NCBI RefSeq assembly: GCF_000819725.1
Contig: NZ_CDDH01000015.1
Span: 61,883-125,882, forward strand
Length of the DNA stretch: 64,000 bases
Direction of reading: 5' to 3'
Source of the DNA: Aeromonas australiensis
Lineage (GTDB): Bacteria; Pseudomonadota; Gammaproteobacteria; Enterobacterales; Aeromonadaceae
The translations under genes were made by a program, and so were the position numbers. Below are positions 7,992 to 17,944 of the stretch, piece after piece (within the stretch, counting starts at the first letter, position 1; each line of letters opens with the position of its first letter). A model generated the notes under the pieces. It had not been told where the DNA came from. It did not search any database and saw only the letters and a list, made by a program, of their open reading frames with translations.

Positions 7992-8097
7992 TACACTAAT
8001 CCCTCGATAATAAAATATGTAAAATCATTAAAATTTCAGCGGGGCACAACTCAAGCAGTACAACACCCCGCGAAATACTACCAAATTACGTACAAAA
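7992..8097. promoter_or_regulatory. AT-rich upstream region of the CFI-box operon
   Basis: This gap lies between the recombinase remnant and the first cargo gene. On the minus strand it contains TTTACATATTTTATTATCGAGGG shortly before the ATG, split here as an AT-rich -10-like tract and a GAGG ribosome site. No operator repeat is obvious. Confidence 0.4.
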
Positions 8098-8478
8098 TCA
8101 CAGCGACATACAAGTTATCCGATGGACACTCGACACGCTGATACCCAACCGCTTTGCCACTGATGCTTTAGCGATGCCTTGCGATAGAAGATGCAGCACC
8201 ACGTCCCGCTTATCCATCGCTGTCGGCTTCCGGCCCTTGTAGACCCCCTTGGTCTTCGCCAAGGCGATACCTTCCGCCTGACGCTCTAGCATGATTTCCC
8301 GCTCGAACGTGGCGATGGCTCCGATCATGGTCAGCATCAGTTTGCCTGTCGGTGTGGCCGTGTCGATGCCCAGATTCTGGATCTGTAATGTTACCCCTTT
8401 GGCGTGTAACTGGTCTGTGATCTCCAGCAAGTGCCGGGTGTTCCAAACCAGCCACTCAAGCTTGGTCACTTTTATCAA
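8098..8478 (-). pseudogene. Serine recombinase (resolvase/invertase) remnant
   Basis: The 126-residue frame matches the middle and C-terminal part of Tn3-type resolvases and invertases: LGIDTATPTGKLMLTMIGAIATFEREIMLERQ (split by position 35-66), then the hinge helix and a Hin-like helix-turn-helix ending VAKRLGISVSSVHRI. The N-terminal roughly 65 residues with the catalytic serine are absent. The usual KLDRLAR segment reads KLEWLVW, so the catalytic Asp and both Arg positions are lost, two as Trp. It cannot catalyse recombination. It sits at the right edge of the insertion and is a fossil of the element that delivered the cargo or of an older one. Confidence 0.82.
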
Positions 8479-8533
8479 TTTCCGGTACTGACCAATTCAA
8501 GTACAGCTATCACAGGTAAAACCCGCGAGCCGA

Positions 8534-8681
8534 ACCATCGGCGTTGCCATGGGATCGCCACAATGCCAGAATCAGGCCCTTGCACTGTGTTGATTCGGAT
8601 TTTCGGGCACGGCCCACCGCCTGCGCCCACCAGAGAAGGACTCCCCATGGCCATCACCCTCTATGGCATCAAGAACTGCGA
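8534..8681 (+). repeat. Right copy of the yffB leader direct repeat
   Basis: This matches 6304-6452 at an offset of about 2230 bases. It includes the upstream region, ribosome site and first 11-12 codons of the intact yffB. The few differences show that it is not a fresh exact duplication. Confidence 0.92.
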
Positions 8682-8997
8682 CACCATCAAGAAAGCCCGC
8701 AAGTGGCTGGATGAGGCCGGTATCGACTACCGCTTTCACGACCACCGCGCCGACGGCCTGAACCCGGACGATCTGGACAGCTGGCTGGCACAACTCGGCT
8801 GGGAAGCGCTGCTCAACAGCCGCGGCACCACCTTCCGCGCCCTGCCGGACGAGGCCAAACAGGGGCTCGACACCGCCAAGGCGCGCGCCCTGCTGCTGGA
8901 ACACCCGGCGATGATCAAGCGCCCGCTGCTGGATCGTGACGGCGAACTGACCCTGGGTTTCAAGGCTGATCACTACCAATCCCTCTTCTCCCGTTAA
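8647..8997 (+). CDS. yffB: ArsC/Spx-family thiol reductase-like protein YffB
   Basis: The product has 116 residues, the family length. It begins MAITLYGIKNCDTIKKARKW, with the single redox cysteine at position 11 in the ArsC-like CxxxxKA setting. It continues GIDYRFHDHRADG, SRGTTFRAL and PAMIKRPLL, typical of YffB, a thioredoxin-fold protein proposed to be a glutathione-dependent thiol reductase. ATG 8647 follows AGAAGGACTCCCC; frame extension further upstream is meaningless repeat DNA. dapE starts 19 bases later, the same order as in E. coli. The 5' end comes from the right repeat copy, so the gene remains intact despite the insertion. Confidence 0.92.
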   Translation: MAITLYGIKNCDTIKKARKWLDEAGIDYRFHDHRADGLNPDDLDSWLAQLGWEALLNSRGTTFRALPDEAKQGLDTAKARALLLEHPAMIKRPLLDRDGELTLGFKADHYQSLFSR

Positions 8998-9007
8998 GGA
9001 CAACTAA

Positions 9008-10826
<1,819 letters not shown>

Positions 10827-10830
<4 letters not shown>

Positions 10831-10973
10831 ATCTCTGGCTCTGGATAGGGTTGCCGCTGCTCTTCCTGCTCGGGCTGTTTCTCAATGCCATCAAAGACAT
10901 GAAACGACTGGAAAAGGAGCTGCCCAAGTACAAGGACAAGATCCGCGAAGTGAAGGATGACGAGGACGACTGA
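10827..10973 (+). CDS. ypfN: Small membrane protein, YpfN/UPF0370 family
   Basis: This 48-residue protein starts at ATG 10827 and overlaps the previous stop. One N-terminal membrane helix (LWIGLPLLFLLGLFLNAIKDM) is followed by a charged tail ending KDDEDD. The pattern FLLGLFLNAIKDMKRL matches E. coli YpfN (VGVLLNVIKDLKR), which also lies just after dapE. E. coli YpfN is longer, with a further Asp/Pro-rich tail. Function is unknown. It is the last gene of the yffB-dapE-M15-ypfN run. Confidence 0.85.
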
Positions 10974-11192
10974 CATCCCGCCTCCTCCCGTGGGGAGCAC
11001 CCTTGTGCTCCCCTTGACTGACGCCGTGTCACTCCTCCTCCCACCGCCTCCCTGCCAATCCTTAAATCAACGCTCCTTTGACTCTGTTTTCGTTAGCCCC
11101 GTCACGCGCAACCATGCGGGGAAAAGGGATTAAAAATGTAAGAAAGTGCAAATTGATGCACAAATAAGCCACACAAGGGGGGCTTAACTGCA

Positions 11193-11198
11193 TATAAT
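11193..11198 (+). promoter_or_regulatory. Possible -10 element before nhaP2
   Basis: TATAAT occurs 38 bases before the TTG start of nhaP2. No good -35 hexamer is seen at 16-18 bp. The rest of the 10974-11235 gap shows nothing else I can name. Confidence 0.4.
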
Positions 11199-11235
11199 GC
11201 GCCTACTTTGCAGATTGCCGGGAAGGAGTTCGCCC

Positions 11236-12963
11236 TTGGATGCCGCTACCATCAACAGTTTCTTTTTTGTCGCTGCCCTGTTGGTGGGGGCCAGCGTACT
11301 GCTCAGCACCCTCTCTTCCCGCCTCGGTATCCCTATTCTGCTTATCTTCCTCGCCGTCGGCATGCTGGCCGGTGAGGATGGCCCCGGTGGCATTCACTTT
11401 GCCGACTACTCCGTTGCCTATCTGGTGGGTAACCTGGCGCTGGCCATCATTCTGCTCGACGGCGGCATGCGCACCCGGGTCTCTTCGTTTCGGGTTGCAC
11501 TCTGGCCTGCCTTGTCGCTGGCGACGGTCGGGGTGGCCATCACTACCGCTCTGACCGGCCTCGCCGCCGCCTGGCTGTTTGACCTCAACCTGCTGCAGGG
11601 GATGCTGATCGGGGCTATCGTCGGCTCCACCGATGCGGCGGCGGTCTTCTCCCTGCTCGGTGGACGCAGCCTCAACGAACGGGTGAGCGCCACTCTGGAG
11701 ATAGAGTCAGGCAGCAACGACCCCATGGCGGTGTTTCTCACCGTTACCCTGATCGAGGTGCTCGCCACCGCCCAGCAGGGGCTGGATGGGGGCTTTCTGC
11801 TGTTGCAACTGCTCAAGCAATTCGGCCTTGGTGCAGCAATTGGCCTCGGCGGCGGTTGGTTACTGTGGAAGCTTATCAACAGTGCGCGGCTGGCTCCCGG
11901 TCTCTATCCGCTGCTCACCGTCAGCGGCGGCCTGCTCATTTTTGCCCTCACCACGGCGGTCGGTGGCAGCGGCATTCTTGCCATCTATCTTACCGGTCTG
12001 TTGCTCGGCAACCTCGCCCTGCGCAGCCGCAGTACCACCTTGTCGGTACTGGATGGCCTGACCTGGCTCAGCCAAATCGGCATGTTTCTGGTGCTGGGGC
12101 TGCTCGCCACCCCCAGCAATCTGCTACCCATCGCCCTGCCCGCGCTGGCACTGGCGATGTGGATGATCCTGTTCGCTCGCCCCATTTCGGTCTGGATCGG
12201 GCTGCTGCCATTCAAAAACTTCGCGCCGCGCGAGCGCTGGTTTATCTCCTGGGTTGGCCTGCGTGGCGCCGTGCCGATCATTCTGGCGGTGTTCCCCATG
12301 ATGGCGGGGCTACCCAACGCCCAGCTCTACTTCAACGTCGCCTTCTTTGTGGTGCTGGTCTCGCTGATTTTGCAGGGCAGCTCGCTGCCGCTGGCATCAA
12401 AACTGGCACGGGTGGAAGTACCGGCACCACCGTCCCCCATCAACCGTTCAGGGCTCGAGATCGATCTCGACAGCCAATGGGAGACTTTCGTCTACCAGCT
12501 GGGGGCGGAGAAGTGGTGCATCGGTTCACCGCTGCGGGATCTCAAGATGCCCGACGGTACCCGGGTATGCGCCCTGTTTCGCGGCCGCGAGCTGCTCCAC
12601 CCCTCGGGCAGTACCTGTCTGCAGGCCGATGACATCCTCTGCGTGATCGGTCATGAACGGGACCTCCCCGCCCTTGGCCAGCTGTTCAGTCAGGCGCCGG
12701 AGCAAGACCTCGGCCCCCGCTTCTTCGGTGATTTTCTGCTGGAGGCGGCAGCGCGGCTGGTCGACCTCGCCCCCCTCTACGGGCTGGATGTGAGCGAGGT
12801 AGCGGATCAGACACTGGGCGATTTTATTGCCAACCAGTTAGGCGATAATCTGGTGGTCGGTGACAACATCGAATGGCAGGGCCTGATCTGGACCGTGGCC
12901 GAAATGGACGAAAGCGTGCCGAGCAAGATTGGGGTGCGCTTTCAGGAAGAGGACCCGGTCTGA
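11236..12963 (+). CDS. nhaP2: K+/H+ antiporter NhaP2 (CvrA)
   Basis: The product has 575 residues. The start is placed at TTG 11236, seven bases after GGAAGGAG, because the protein then begins [10 protein letters not shown] like E. coli NhaP2 (MDATTIISLF); the frame is open further upstream to an ATG at 11197. Residues 1-390 form a CPA1 antiporter domain with about 12 helices, including [37 protein letters not shown] and [17 protein letters not shown]. The C-terminal 190 residues form a cytosolic TrkA_C/CorC-like regulatory part. It exchanges K+ for H+ at the inner membrane and protects against high potassium. The next gene starts 44 bases later. Confidence 0.93.
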   Translation: MDAATINSFFFVAALLVGASVLLSTLSSRLGIPILLIFLAVGMLAGEDGPGGIHFADYSVAYLVGNLALAIILLDGGMRTRVSSFRVALWPALSLATVGVAITTALTGLAAAWLFDLNLLQGMLIGAIVGSTDAAAVFSLLGGRSLNERVSATLEIESGSNDPMAVFLTVTLIEVLATAQQGLDGGFLLLQLLKQFGLGAAIGLGGGWLLWKLINSARLAPGLYPLLTVSGGLLIFALTTAVGGSGILAIYLTGLLLGNLALRSRSTTLSVLDGLTWLSQIGMFLVLGLLATPSNLLPIALPALALAMWMILFARPISVWIGLLPFKNFAPRERWFISWVGLRGAVPIILAVFPMMAGLPNAQLYFNVAFFVVLVSLILQGSSLPLASKLARVEVPAPPSPINRSGLEIDLDSQWETFVYQLGAEKWCIGSPLRDLKMPDGTRVCALFRGRELLHPSGSTCLQADDILCVIGHERDLPALGQLFSQAPEQDLGPRFFGDFLLEAAARLVDLAPLYGLDVSEVADQTLGDFIANQLGDNLVVGDNIEWQGLIWTVAEMDESVPSKIGVRFQEEDPV

Positions 12964-13007
12964 TTCATCAGACCACCACACGTCCCCAAGCAAGAAGGGA
13001 GAGTGTT

Positions 13008-14111
13008 ATGCCATATCAGAGTTTGTTGTCAGGCCAGCTGCCCCCCGCTGCCAATCTGGGGGTCATTGAAGGCTTTTTTGGCAAGGGATGGAGCTGGCAG
13101 GCCCGTACCCGCTATGCCCAGTGGCTGCCGCGCCACGGTTACGGCTTCTATATCTACGCCCCGAAAGAGGATGGCTATCTGCGCAAGCACTGGGCCCTCC
13201 CCTGGCCCGAACAGCAGTTGGCCGATCTCGCCGAGCTGGCGCGCCAGTGCCGCGCCAATGGCCTCGCCTTCGGGGTGGGCTTGAGCCCCATGGGGGCGCA
13301 TCACGACTATGAGCGGCAGCGCCCGGCACTGCTTGAAAAAGTGCGTCTTATCGACGAGGCGCTGCAGCCCGATATTCTGGCGGTACTGTTCGATGACATG
13401 AAGGGGGATACCCCGGATCTGGCCCATCACCAGCTCACCATCGCCCACGATATCGCGGCTCACAGCAAGGCGAGCCGCCTCCTCTTCTGCCCCAGCTACT
13501 ACTCGACCGATCCGGTGCTGGAGAAGGTGTTTGGTACCATGCCCCCCCGCTATCTCACGGATCTTGGCGCGCAGCTCGACCGCCGCTTCGAGATCTTCTG
13601 GACCGGCCCCAAGGTCTGCTCGACCGAATATCCGGCGGTACATCTCAAGCAGGTGGCCGAACTGCTCGGCCGCAAGCCCTTCCTGTGGGACAACTACCCG
13701 GTCAACGATGGCAGCAAGGCGAGCAGCTACCTGCACCTGCGCGCCTTCGAGAATCGCCCTGCCGAGCTGGCGGAGCTGGTATCCGGCCACGCGGTCAACC
13801 CGATGAAGCAGGCGGCGCTCTCCGCCCTGCCGCTGGCCACCCTGCCGATGAGCTACCGGCTCGGCAAACAGTATGATCCCGATCAGGCGCTGCACGCCGC
13901 CCTTAATGCCACCTGCGGCCCACAGATCTCGGCGATGATCGAGGCTGACCTGCCGCTGTTGCAGGATCTGGGGCTGGCCCAGCTCATCCCAGAGCAGATT
14001 GCCGCCCTCAAGGCGCGCTATCTGCCGTTTCGCGACCAATCCTGCGTCGACGAAATCGTGCGCTGGCTGAATGGCGAATATGTATTCGACCCCGACTGTC
14101 TGACTGATTGA
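13008..14111 (+). CDS. GH84-like beta-N-acetylglucosaminidase (O-GlcNAcase homologue)
   Basis: The product has 367 residues from ATG 13008 after GGGAGAGTGTT; the open frame upstream to 12873 overlaps nhaP2 and is rejected. It starts LGVIEGFFGKGWSWQAR, the hallmark GVIEGFYG-W opening of GH84 domains, followed by YIYAPKEDGYLRKHW. LAVLFDDMKGD carries the two adjacent aspartates that act in substrate-assisted catalysis, and PFLWDNYPVNDG supplies further active-site residues. There is no signal peptide, so it is probably cytoplasmic, with a GlcNAc-containing metabolite or glycan as likely substrate. The C-terminal third is a small helical domain. Placement between two cation antiporters does not explain its role. 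Confidence 0.86.
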   Translation: MPYQSLLSGQLPPAANLGVIEGFFGKGWSWQARTRYAQWLPRHGYGFYIYAPKEDGYLRKHWALPWPEQQLADLAELARQCRANGLAFGVGLSPMGAHHDYERQRPALLEKVRLIDEALQPDILAVLFDDMKGDTPDLAHHQLTIAHDIAAHSKASRLLFCPSYYSTDPVLEKVFGTMPPRYLTDLGAQLDRRFEIFWTGPKVCSTEYPAVHLKQVAELLGRKPFLWDNYPVNDGSKASSYLHLRAFENRPAELAELVSGHAVNPMKQAALSALPLATLPMSYRLGKQYDPDQALHAALNATCGPQISAMIEADLPLLQDLGLAQLIPEQIAALKARYLPFRDQSCVDEIVRWLNGEYVFDPDCLTD

Positions 14112-14224
14112 TTGAATCGCCAGGCGGGGAGCGTTAGAGTCTGTCTCGGCTGGCGTGATGGACGCAGCCCGGACCCAAGCTGGTCGTGCAATAGCCCTGA
14201 CAGGCTGGTTTCAAGGGAGCTGGT

Positions 14225-15433
14225 ATGGATACACATCTGCTTTACCAGAATCTGGCGGTGATCGGCGCCTTCTTGCTGATCTACAGCCTGATCGCGGGGC
14301 GCTTCGAATCAAAACTGGTCAACGGCCCCCTGCTGTTTCTGCTGACCGGCTGGCTGCTGGGGCCTGGCGGACTGGAGCTGCTCTCCCTCTCCATCGACAG
14401 CGCCGGCATCAAGCTGCTGGCCGAGCTGACCCTGGTTATCGTGCTGTTCAACGATGCCGCCAACACCAACTGGCAGGTGCTGCTGGCCAACAGGCAGCTC
14501 CCGATCCGGCTGCTACTGATTGGCCTGCCCCTCACCTTGGCCTGTGGCGCCCTGTTTGGTCACTGGCTCTTCCCCGACCTGCCGCTGCTGGAGATGGCTA
14601 TCCTCGCCACCATTCTTGCCCCCACTGATGCGGCGCTCGGCAAGGCTGTGGTGAGCAACCCCGCTGTACCGGCACCACTACGAGAGGGGCTCAATCAGGA
14701 GAGCGGCCTCAACGATGGCATCTGTGTGCCGGTGCTGCTTCTGCTGCTGGCCCTTATCGCCCCCACCGAGCAACACACCGGCACCGCTACCCTTGCCCTC
14801 ACCCTGATGCTGGAGGAGATCGGCATTGGTCTGCTGGTCGCCTTTGTGCTGACCAGCCTCACCATCCGGCTGCTGAAGATCTCCTATCTCAACGGCTGGC
14901 AACTGCCGCTCTGGCGTCAGCTCACCATGCCGGGGCTGGCGTTGCTCTGCTTTGCCCTGGCCCAGACCCTGGGTGGCAGCGGCTTTATCGCTGCTTTTGT
15001 CGGCGGTCTCTTTATCGGCCACCGGCTCGGCGAGCACAAGCACGCCTATATGAATAGCTGCGAAGGCTATGGCGACCTGCTCTCGGTGGTGATCTGGATG
15101 GTGTTTGGCGCGACCCTGATGCCCATCCTGCCGGAGCTGCTGCACTGGCAATACTGGCTCTATGCCGCCGCCAGCCTCACCCTGTTGCGGATGGTGCCAG
15201 TCTGGCTCAGCCTCATGGGTACCGGCCTCAAGCCTGAGCTCAAGCTCTTTATCGGCTGGTTCGGGCCGCGGGGTCTGGCCAGTATCGTCTTTGCGGTGAT
15301 GGTGCTGCAAAACGAACCGGCGCTGAGCGGCCAGCGTCCCATCATCGCCACCGTACTCTGCACCATCATATTGAGCGTCATCCTGCACGGTCTCACCGCC
15401 AACCCCTGGGTCGAACGTTTTAAACCCCGCTGA
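14225..15433 (+). CDS. CPA1-family cation/proton antiporter
   Basis: This 402-residue protein has about 12 membrane helices and no large cytosolic tail. LVIVLFNDAANTNW, LAPTDAALGKAVV and LNQESGLNDGICVP are NhaP/CPA1 motifs; the N-D pair in ESGLND is the ion-binding site. FIGWFGPRGLASIVFAV near the C-terminus is also family-typical. It exchanges Na+ or K+ for H+, but the ion cannot be told from sequence. It is distinct from nhaP2 two genes upstream and much shorter. The start ATG follows GGGAGCTGGT. A strong bidirectional terminator follows. Confidence 0.87.
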   Translation: MDTHLLYQNLAVIGAFLLIYSLIAGRFESKLVNGPLLFLLTGWLLGPGGLELLSLSIDSAGIKLLAELTLVIVLFNDAANTNWQVLLANRQLPIRLLLIGLPLTLACGALFGHWLFPDLPLLEMAILATILAPTDAALGKAVVSNPAVPAPLREGLNQESGLNDGICVPVLLLLLALIAPTEQHTGTATLALTLMLEEIGIGLLVAFVLTSLTIRLLKISYLNGWQLPLWRQLTMPGLALLCFALAQTLGGSGFIAAFVGGLFIGHRLGEHKHAYMNSCEGYGDLLSVVIWMVFGATLMPILPELLHWQYWLYAAASLTLLRMVPVWLSLMGTGLKPELKLFIGWFGPRGLASIVFAVMVLQNEPALSGQRPIIATVLCTIILSVILHGLTANPWVERFKPR

Positions 15434-15449
15434 GCCAAGCCGCACCCAT

Positions 15450-15480
15450 AAAAATGCCACCGACCGGTGGCATTTTTCTT
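15450..15480. terminator. Bidirectional terminator between CPA1 antiporter and LysE gene
   Basis: AAAAATGCCACC and GGTGGCATTTTT form a stem with A and T runs on both sides (loop GACC). It serves both convergent genes. Confidence 0.9.
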
Positions 15481-15505
15481 GTCTGGTGCGGGTCACTGAC
15501 GGCTT

Positions 15506-16138
15506 TTAACCGAGCGCCAGCCAGACCCCCACCCCCAGCATCAGAGTCCCGGCGATGCGGTTCATCAGGGCAACATTGCCACTTTTGGCAAGGAAGTGAC
15601 GCAGAGTACGGCCACCACTGGCATAGAGCAGCAGGCAGGAGAATTCGATAAACAAAATCAGCAGCACCAGCGCGGAGATCTGCGGCGCCATCGGCTTGCT
15701 GGCCGAAATAAACGGTGGCAACAGCGAGACCATAAAGGCCCACCCCTTGGGGTTGGCAATGGCGGTCACAAAGCCCTGCACCGCCAGCCCCATGGCACTG
15801 GTCTGCTGACTGGCCGAGAGATCCGCCACAATGGCCATCTTCCCCTTGGCCTGCCACATCTGAATGCCGAGCCACACCAGATAGGCGCCCCCCACATATT
15901 TGAAGGCGGCAAAGATCCCCGGATAGTTGAGCATGATGGTGGCTACCCCGATCACCGACAGTACCGAGACCAACCCGACCCCGATAAGCTCCCCCCACAT
16001 CATATGGAGGGTACGGCGCACCCCCAGGCTCATTCCCAGGGTCATCGACAGGGTCATGCACATGCCGGGGGTCACCGAGACAAAGAAAAAGGTCGGGATA
16101 AACAGAGCCAGAATGGCCGGATCGATCCAGCTTGACAC
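15506..16138 (-). CDS. LysE/RhtB-family amino acid exporter
   Basis: The product has 210 residues from GTG at 16138, six bases after GGAGG; the frame is open further up but without ribosome site or similarity. It begins SSWIDPAILALFIPTFFFVSVTPGMCM, with the PGP/PGM-type motif of the LysE superfamily in helix 1. Then come GELIGVGLVSVLSVIGVA, YVGGAYLVWLGIQMW and AIANPKGWAFMVSLLPPF, all diagnostic. Six helices are predicted. Family members export homoserine, threonine, lysine or other amino acids; the substrate here is unknown. Confidence 0.88.
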   Translation of the reverse strand: MSSWIDPAILALFIPTFFFVSVTPGMCMTLSMTLGMSLGVRRTLHMMWGELIGVGLVSVLSVIGVATIMLNYPGIFAAFKYVGGAYLVWLGIQMWQAKGKMAIVADLSASQQTSAMGLAVQGFVTAIANPKGWAFMVSLLPPFISASKPMAPQISALVLLILFIEFSCLLLYASGGRTLRHFLAKSGNVALMNRIAGTLMLGVGVWLALG

Positions 16139-16516
16139 AACACACCTCCATGGCAATGGCAGATAACAACGCAACCGGAACACACAGATAACAGCACACC
16201 GCTGCAATTGGGCAAGACTCCGGGGGATGGCAATCTTGCCTTGCCAACCCAGTAACGACAAGCGAAAACATTCCCAAGCTTCAAGTCGCATCGCCGGGCT
16301 AAAGCGACACATTATGCCAACCGACCTGCTCACCGCCCACCCGACCATTACCTACTCACGCCCTCCGGACCTTAGGTACCGCAAAAAAGGGGAAGATTGA
16401 TGCGAAGTCGCTGTTTTAAACGCCATTTTTTGGCCGTTGGTGCCATAAGGGGCTGGGCTACCCTGTCAAATATCGGTATGGTAGAGGCACGTCACTTCCC
16501 CTCACGTGAGCACACC
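16139..16516. other. Divergent intergenic region
   Basis: This 378 bp gap separates the lysE-type gene (minus) from the DUF1523-like gene (plus). It must hold both promoters. Frames read through part of it on both strands without ribosome sites or recognisable protein. I see no further feature. Confidence 0.4.
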
Positions 16517-17047
16517 ATGAGCCTGAGATTCAAGAAACCCGCTTTTATCGCCCTGGGGCTCATCGCCCTTATTTCCGCCGCCTGGCTCGACTACTACCTG
16601 CCGGAGCACACCATCGCCACCATCACCGGGGTCGAGGTGAAGCGTACCGACAAGGATGGCCCCATCAGCCAGAAAAACCCGGCTGACGGCCCCACCACCG
16701 ACGTCTATTACATCTACACCGAGCGCCCCGGCGAGAAGATCCGGGTGTTTCGCAATGAAGATACCGAGTGGGGCTGGCCCTTCTACTTCAAGTTCAACGC
16801 CGCCGACGTCCAAGCCAAGGCCAAGTCCATGGAGTTCGAGAAACGCCTGGCCATCATTACTTCCTACGGCTGGCGCGTGAACATGTTCTCCATGTTCCCC
16901 AACGTCACCAAGATTGAGAGCACAGAGCCTGACGCCTCCACCTGGAGCTTCTTCCGCTGGTTCTGGTTCGGCCTCTGGGCCCTGGTGATGGGCAAGGCAG
17001 CCATTGCGACCTGGCGCTACTTCGATCGTCTTGAGGACGAGATATGA
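16517..17047 (+). CDS. Membrane protein resembling the DUF1523 family
   Basis: The product has 176 residues from ATG 16517; an upstream ATG at 16397 has no ribosome site. An N-terminal helix at residues 8-27 precedes a periplasmic domain with ITGVEVKRTDKDG, DVYYIYTERPGEKIRVFRNEDTE (split) and WGWPFYFKFNAADVQA. A second helix at about 148-170 anchors the C-terminus. This matches my recollection of DUF1523 proteins, whose function is unknown. It overlaps the next gene by four bases (ATGA), so the two are coupled. Confidence 0.72.
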   Translation: MSLRFKKPAFIALGLIALISAAWLDYYLPEHTIATITGVEVKRTDKDGPISQKNPADGPTTDVYYIYTERPGEKIRVFRNEDTEWGWPFYFKFNAADVQAKAKSMEFEKRLAIITSYGWRVNMFSMFPNVTKIESTEPDASTWSFFRWFWFGLWALVMGKAAIATWRYFDRLEDEI

Positions 17048-17340
17048 GCGAGCCGAGCAAGACCCGCACCAGCTTCTACCGGCGGCTCTACGTGGCCTGG
17101 CTGATCAGCCAGGGCACGGATACGGTACCTGCCATCATGGAGGCGACCGGCATGCCGCGCCGCACCGCGCAAGATACCCTGAGCGCGCTGGCCGAGCTCG
17201 ACATCAGCTGCGCCTTCGAGCAGACCGAGGGGGCTCGCCACCTGCAGGGACACTACCGCATCAGCGACTGGGGGCCCATCAACCCGACCTGGATCAAGGC
17301 ACAGCTGCCGCTTATCAAAGCGGCGCTGAGCTATCCCTGA
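17044..17340 (+). CDS. Small winged helix-turn-helix protein
   Basis: The product has 98 residues. FYRRLYVAWLISQGTDTVPAIMEATGMPRRTAQDTLSALAEL has the layout of a winged helix with a recognition helix at PRRTAQDTLSAL, followed by a beta wing (RHLQGHYRISDWGPI). It resembles the HTH_43 type of short winged-helix proteins. The start codon overlaps the stop of the DUF1523-like gene. It is probably a local regulator; its target is unknown. A bidirectional terminator follows 40 bases later. Confidence 0.78.
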   Translation: MSEPSKTRTSFYRRLYVAWLISQGTDTVPAIMEATGMPRRTAQDTLSALAELDISCAFEQTEGARHLQGHYRISDWGPINPTWIKAQLPLIKAALSYP

Positions 17341-17380
17341 TCCGGGAACCGCTCTGCAATCACACTCTGCTTTAAACTAA

Positions 17381-17415
17381 AGAGGGGCCAGCCGGCAAGG
17401 CTGGCCCCTCTATTT
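17381..17415. terminator. Strong bidirectional terminator
   Basis: AGAGGGGCCAGCC and GGCTGGCCCCTCT form a 13 bp GC-rich stem around a short loop, between convergent genes ending at 17340 and 17441. Confidence 0.85.
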
Positions 17416-17440
17416 CAGACCGATAGCATGACAGGTTGCC

Positions 17441-17911
17441 CTACTCAGGCATGACCGAATCCTCAAGCTCCCCGTCAGACTCGCCGCGGGTGCAGTCGAT
17501 GATGGAGCGCTTGGGGTTGTTGGGATCGCGCAAAAGCAGAGGGGCTGAGCCCTCGTTGTGCATCTGCTCGTCGCTAAACTCGCTGCCGTAGGCGTTATGG
17601 GTCAACCGGCGGGCGTTGGCGATGGGGGTATCGACAAACAGGGCATGCACTTCGAAGCTTGCGGCAGGCACGATAAAGCCGACCACCGGCAGGCCGTGCA
17701 GCTCCTCGTGCACCTTGTACCAGGCAAAGCCGTCGCTCACCTTGTAGGGGGTGTAATTAGCCAGCTGCAGATTGGCTGGCCGCCCCGTCTCACCATCGAT
17801 GTAAAGATCGTTAAAATCGCAAGTCGCCAGCCCCTGCCACATCCGCTCAAATGGCGTCGCGCACCCCGTCAGTTGCAACCCGGCCAGCAGCACCAAGCCT
17901 CTCTTCCACAT
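17441..17911 (-). CDS. Putative lipoprotein of unknown function
   Basis: The product has 156 residues. MWKRGLVLLAGLQLTGCATP is a lipoprotein signal with the lipobox LTGC at residues 14-17, so the mature protein would begin at Cys17 and be membrane anchored. The mature part (CDFNDLYIDGETGRP, ANYTPYKVSDGFAWYKVHEE, VVGFIVPAASFEVHALFVD) has no family I can name. It contains a second cysteine pair candidate (CDFN near 31 and DCTRGE near 140). It starts 33 bases after the rihA stop and may be read from the rihA transcript. Confidence 0.75.
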   Translation of the reverse strand: MWKRGLVLLAGLQLTGCATPFERMWQGLATCDFNDLYIDGETGRPANLQLANYTPYKVSDGFAWYKVHEELHGLPVVGFIVPAASFEVHALFVDTPIANARRLTHNAYGSEFSDEQMHNEGSAPLLLRDPNNPKRSIIDCTRGESDGELEDSVMPE

Positions 17912-17944
17912 TCCCCGCCCCTTCTTGCCAAAATGAATCGGCGA

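Larger units (their letters stand above)
6453..8533. mobile_element. Small AT-rich accessory island inserted in yffB
   Basis: About 2.08 kb of clearly AT-richer DNA lies between the two copies of the yffB leader repeat. It holds three cargo genes on the minus strand in one tight operon and a degraded serine recombinase at the right edge. The right repeat copy restores a full yffB and differs slightly from the left copy, so the incoming DNA appears to have brought its own yffB 5' end. No active integrase, transposase or terminal inverted repeats are visible. It may be the residue of a larger site-specific element or a cargo swap by homologous recombination. Confidence 0.75.

Noticed and set aside
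8431..8646. Upstream extension of intact yffB
   Set aside because: The frame is open but runs through repeat and recombinase antisense DNA; alignment with the family fixes the start at 8647.
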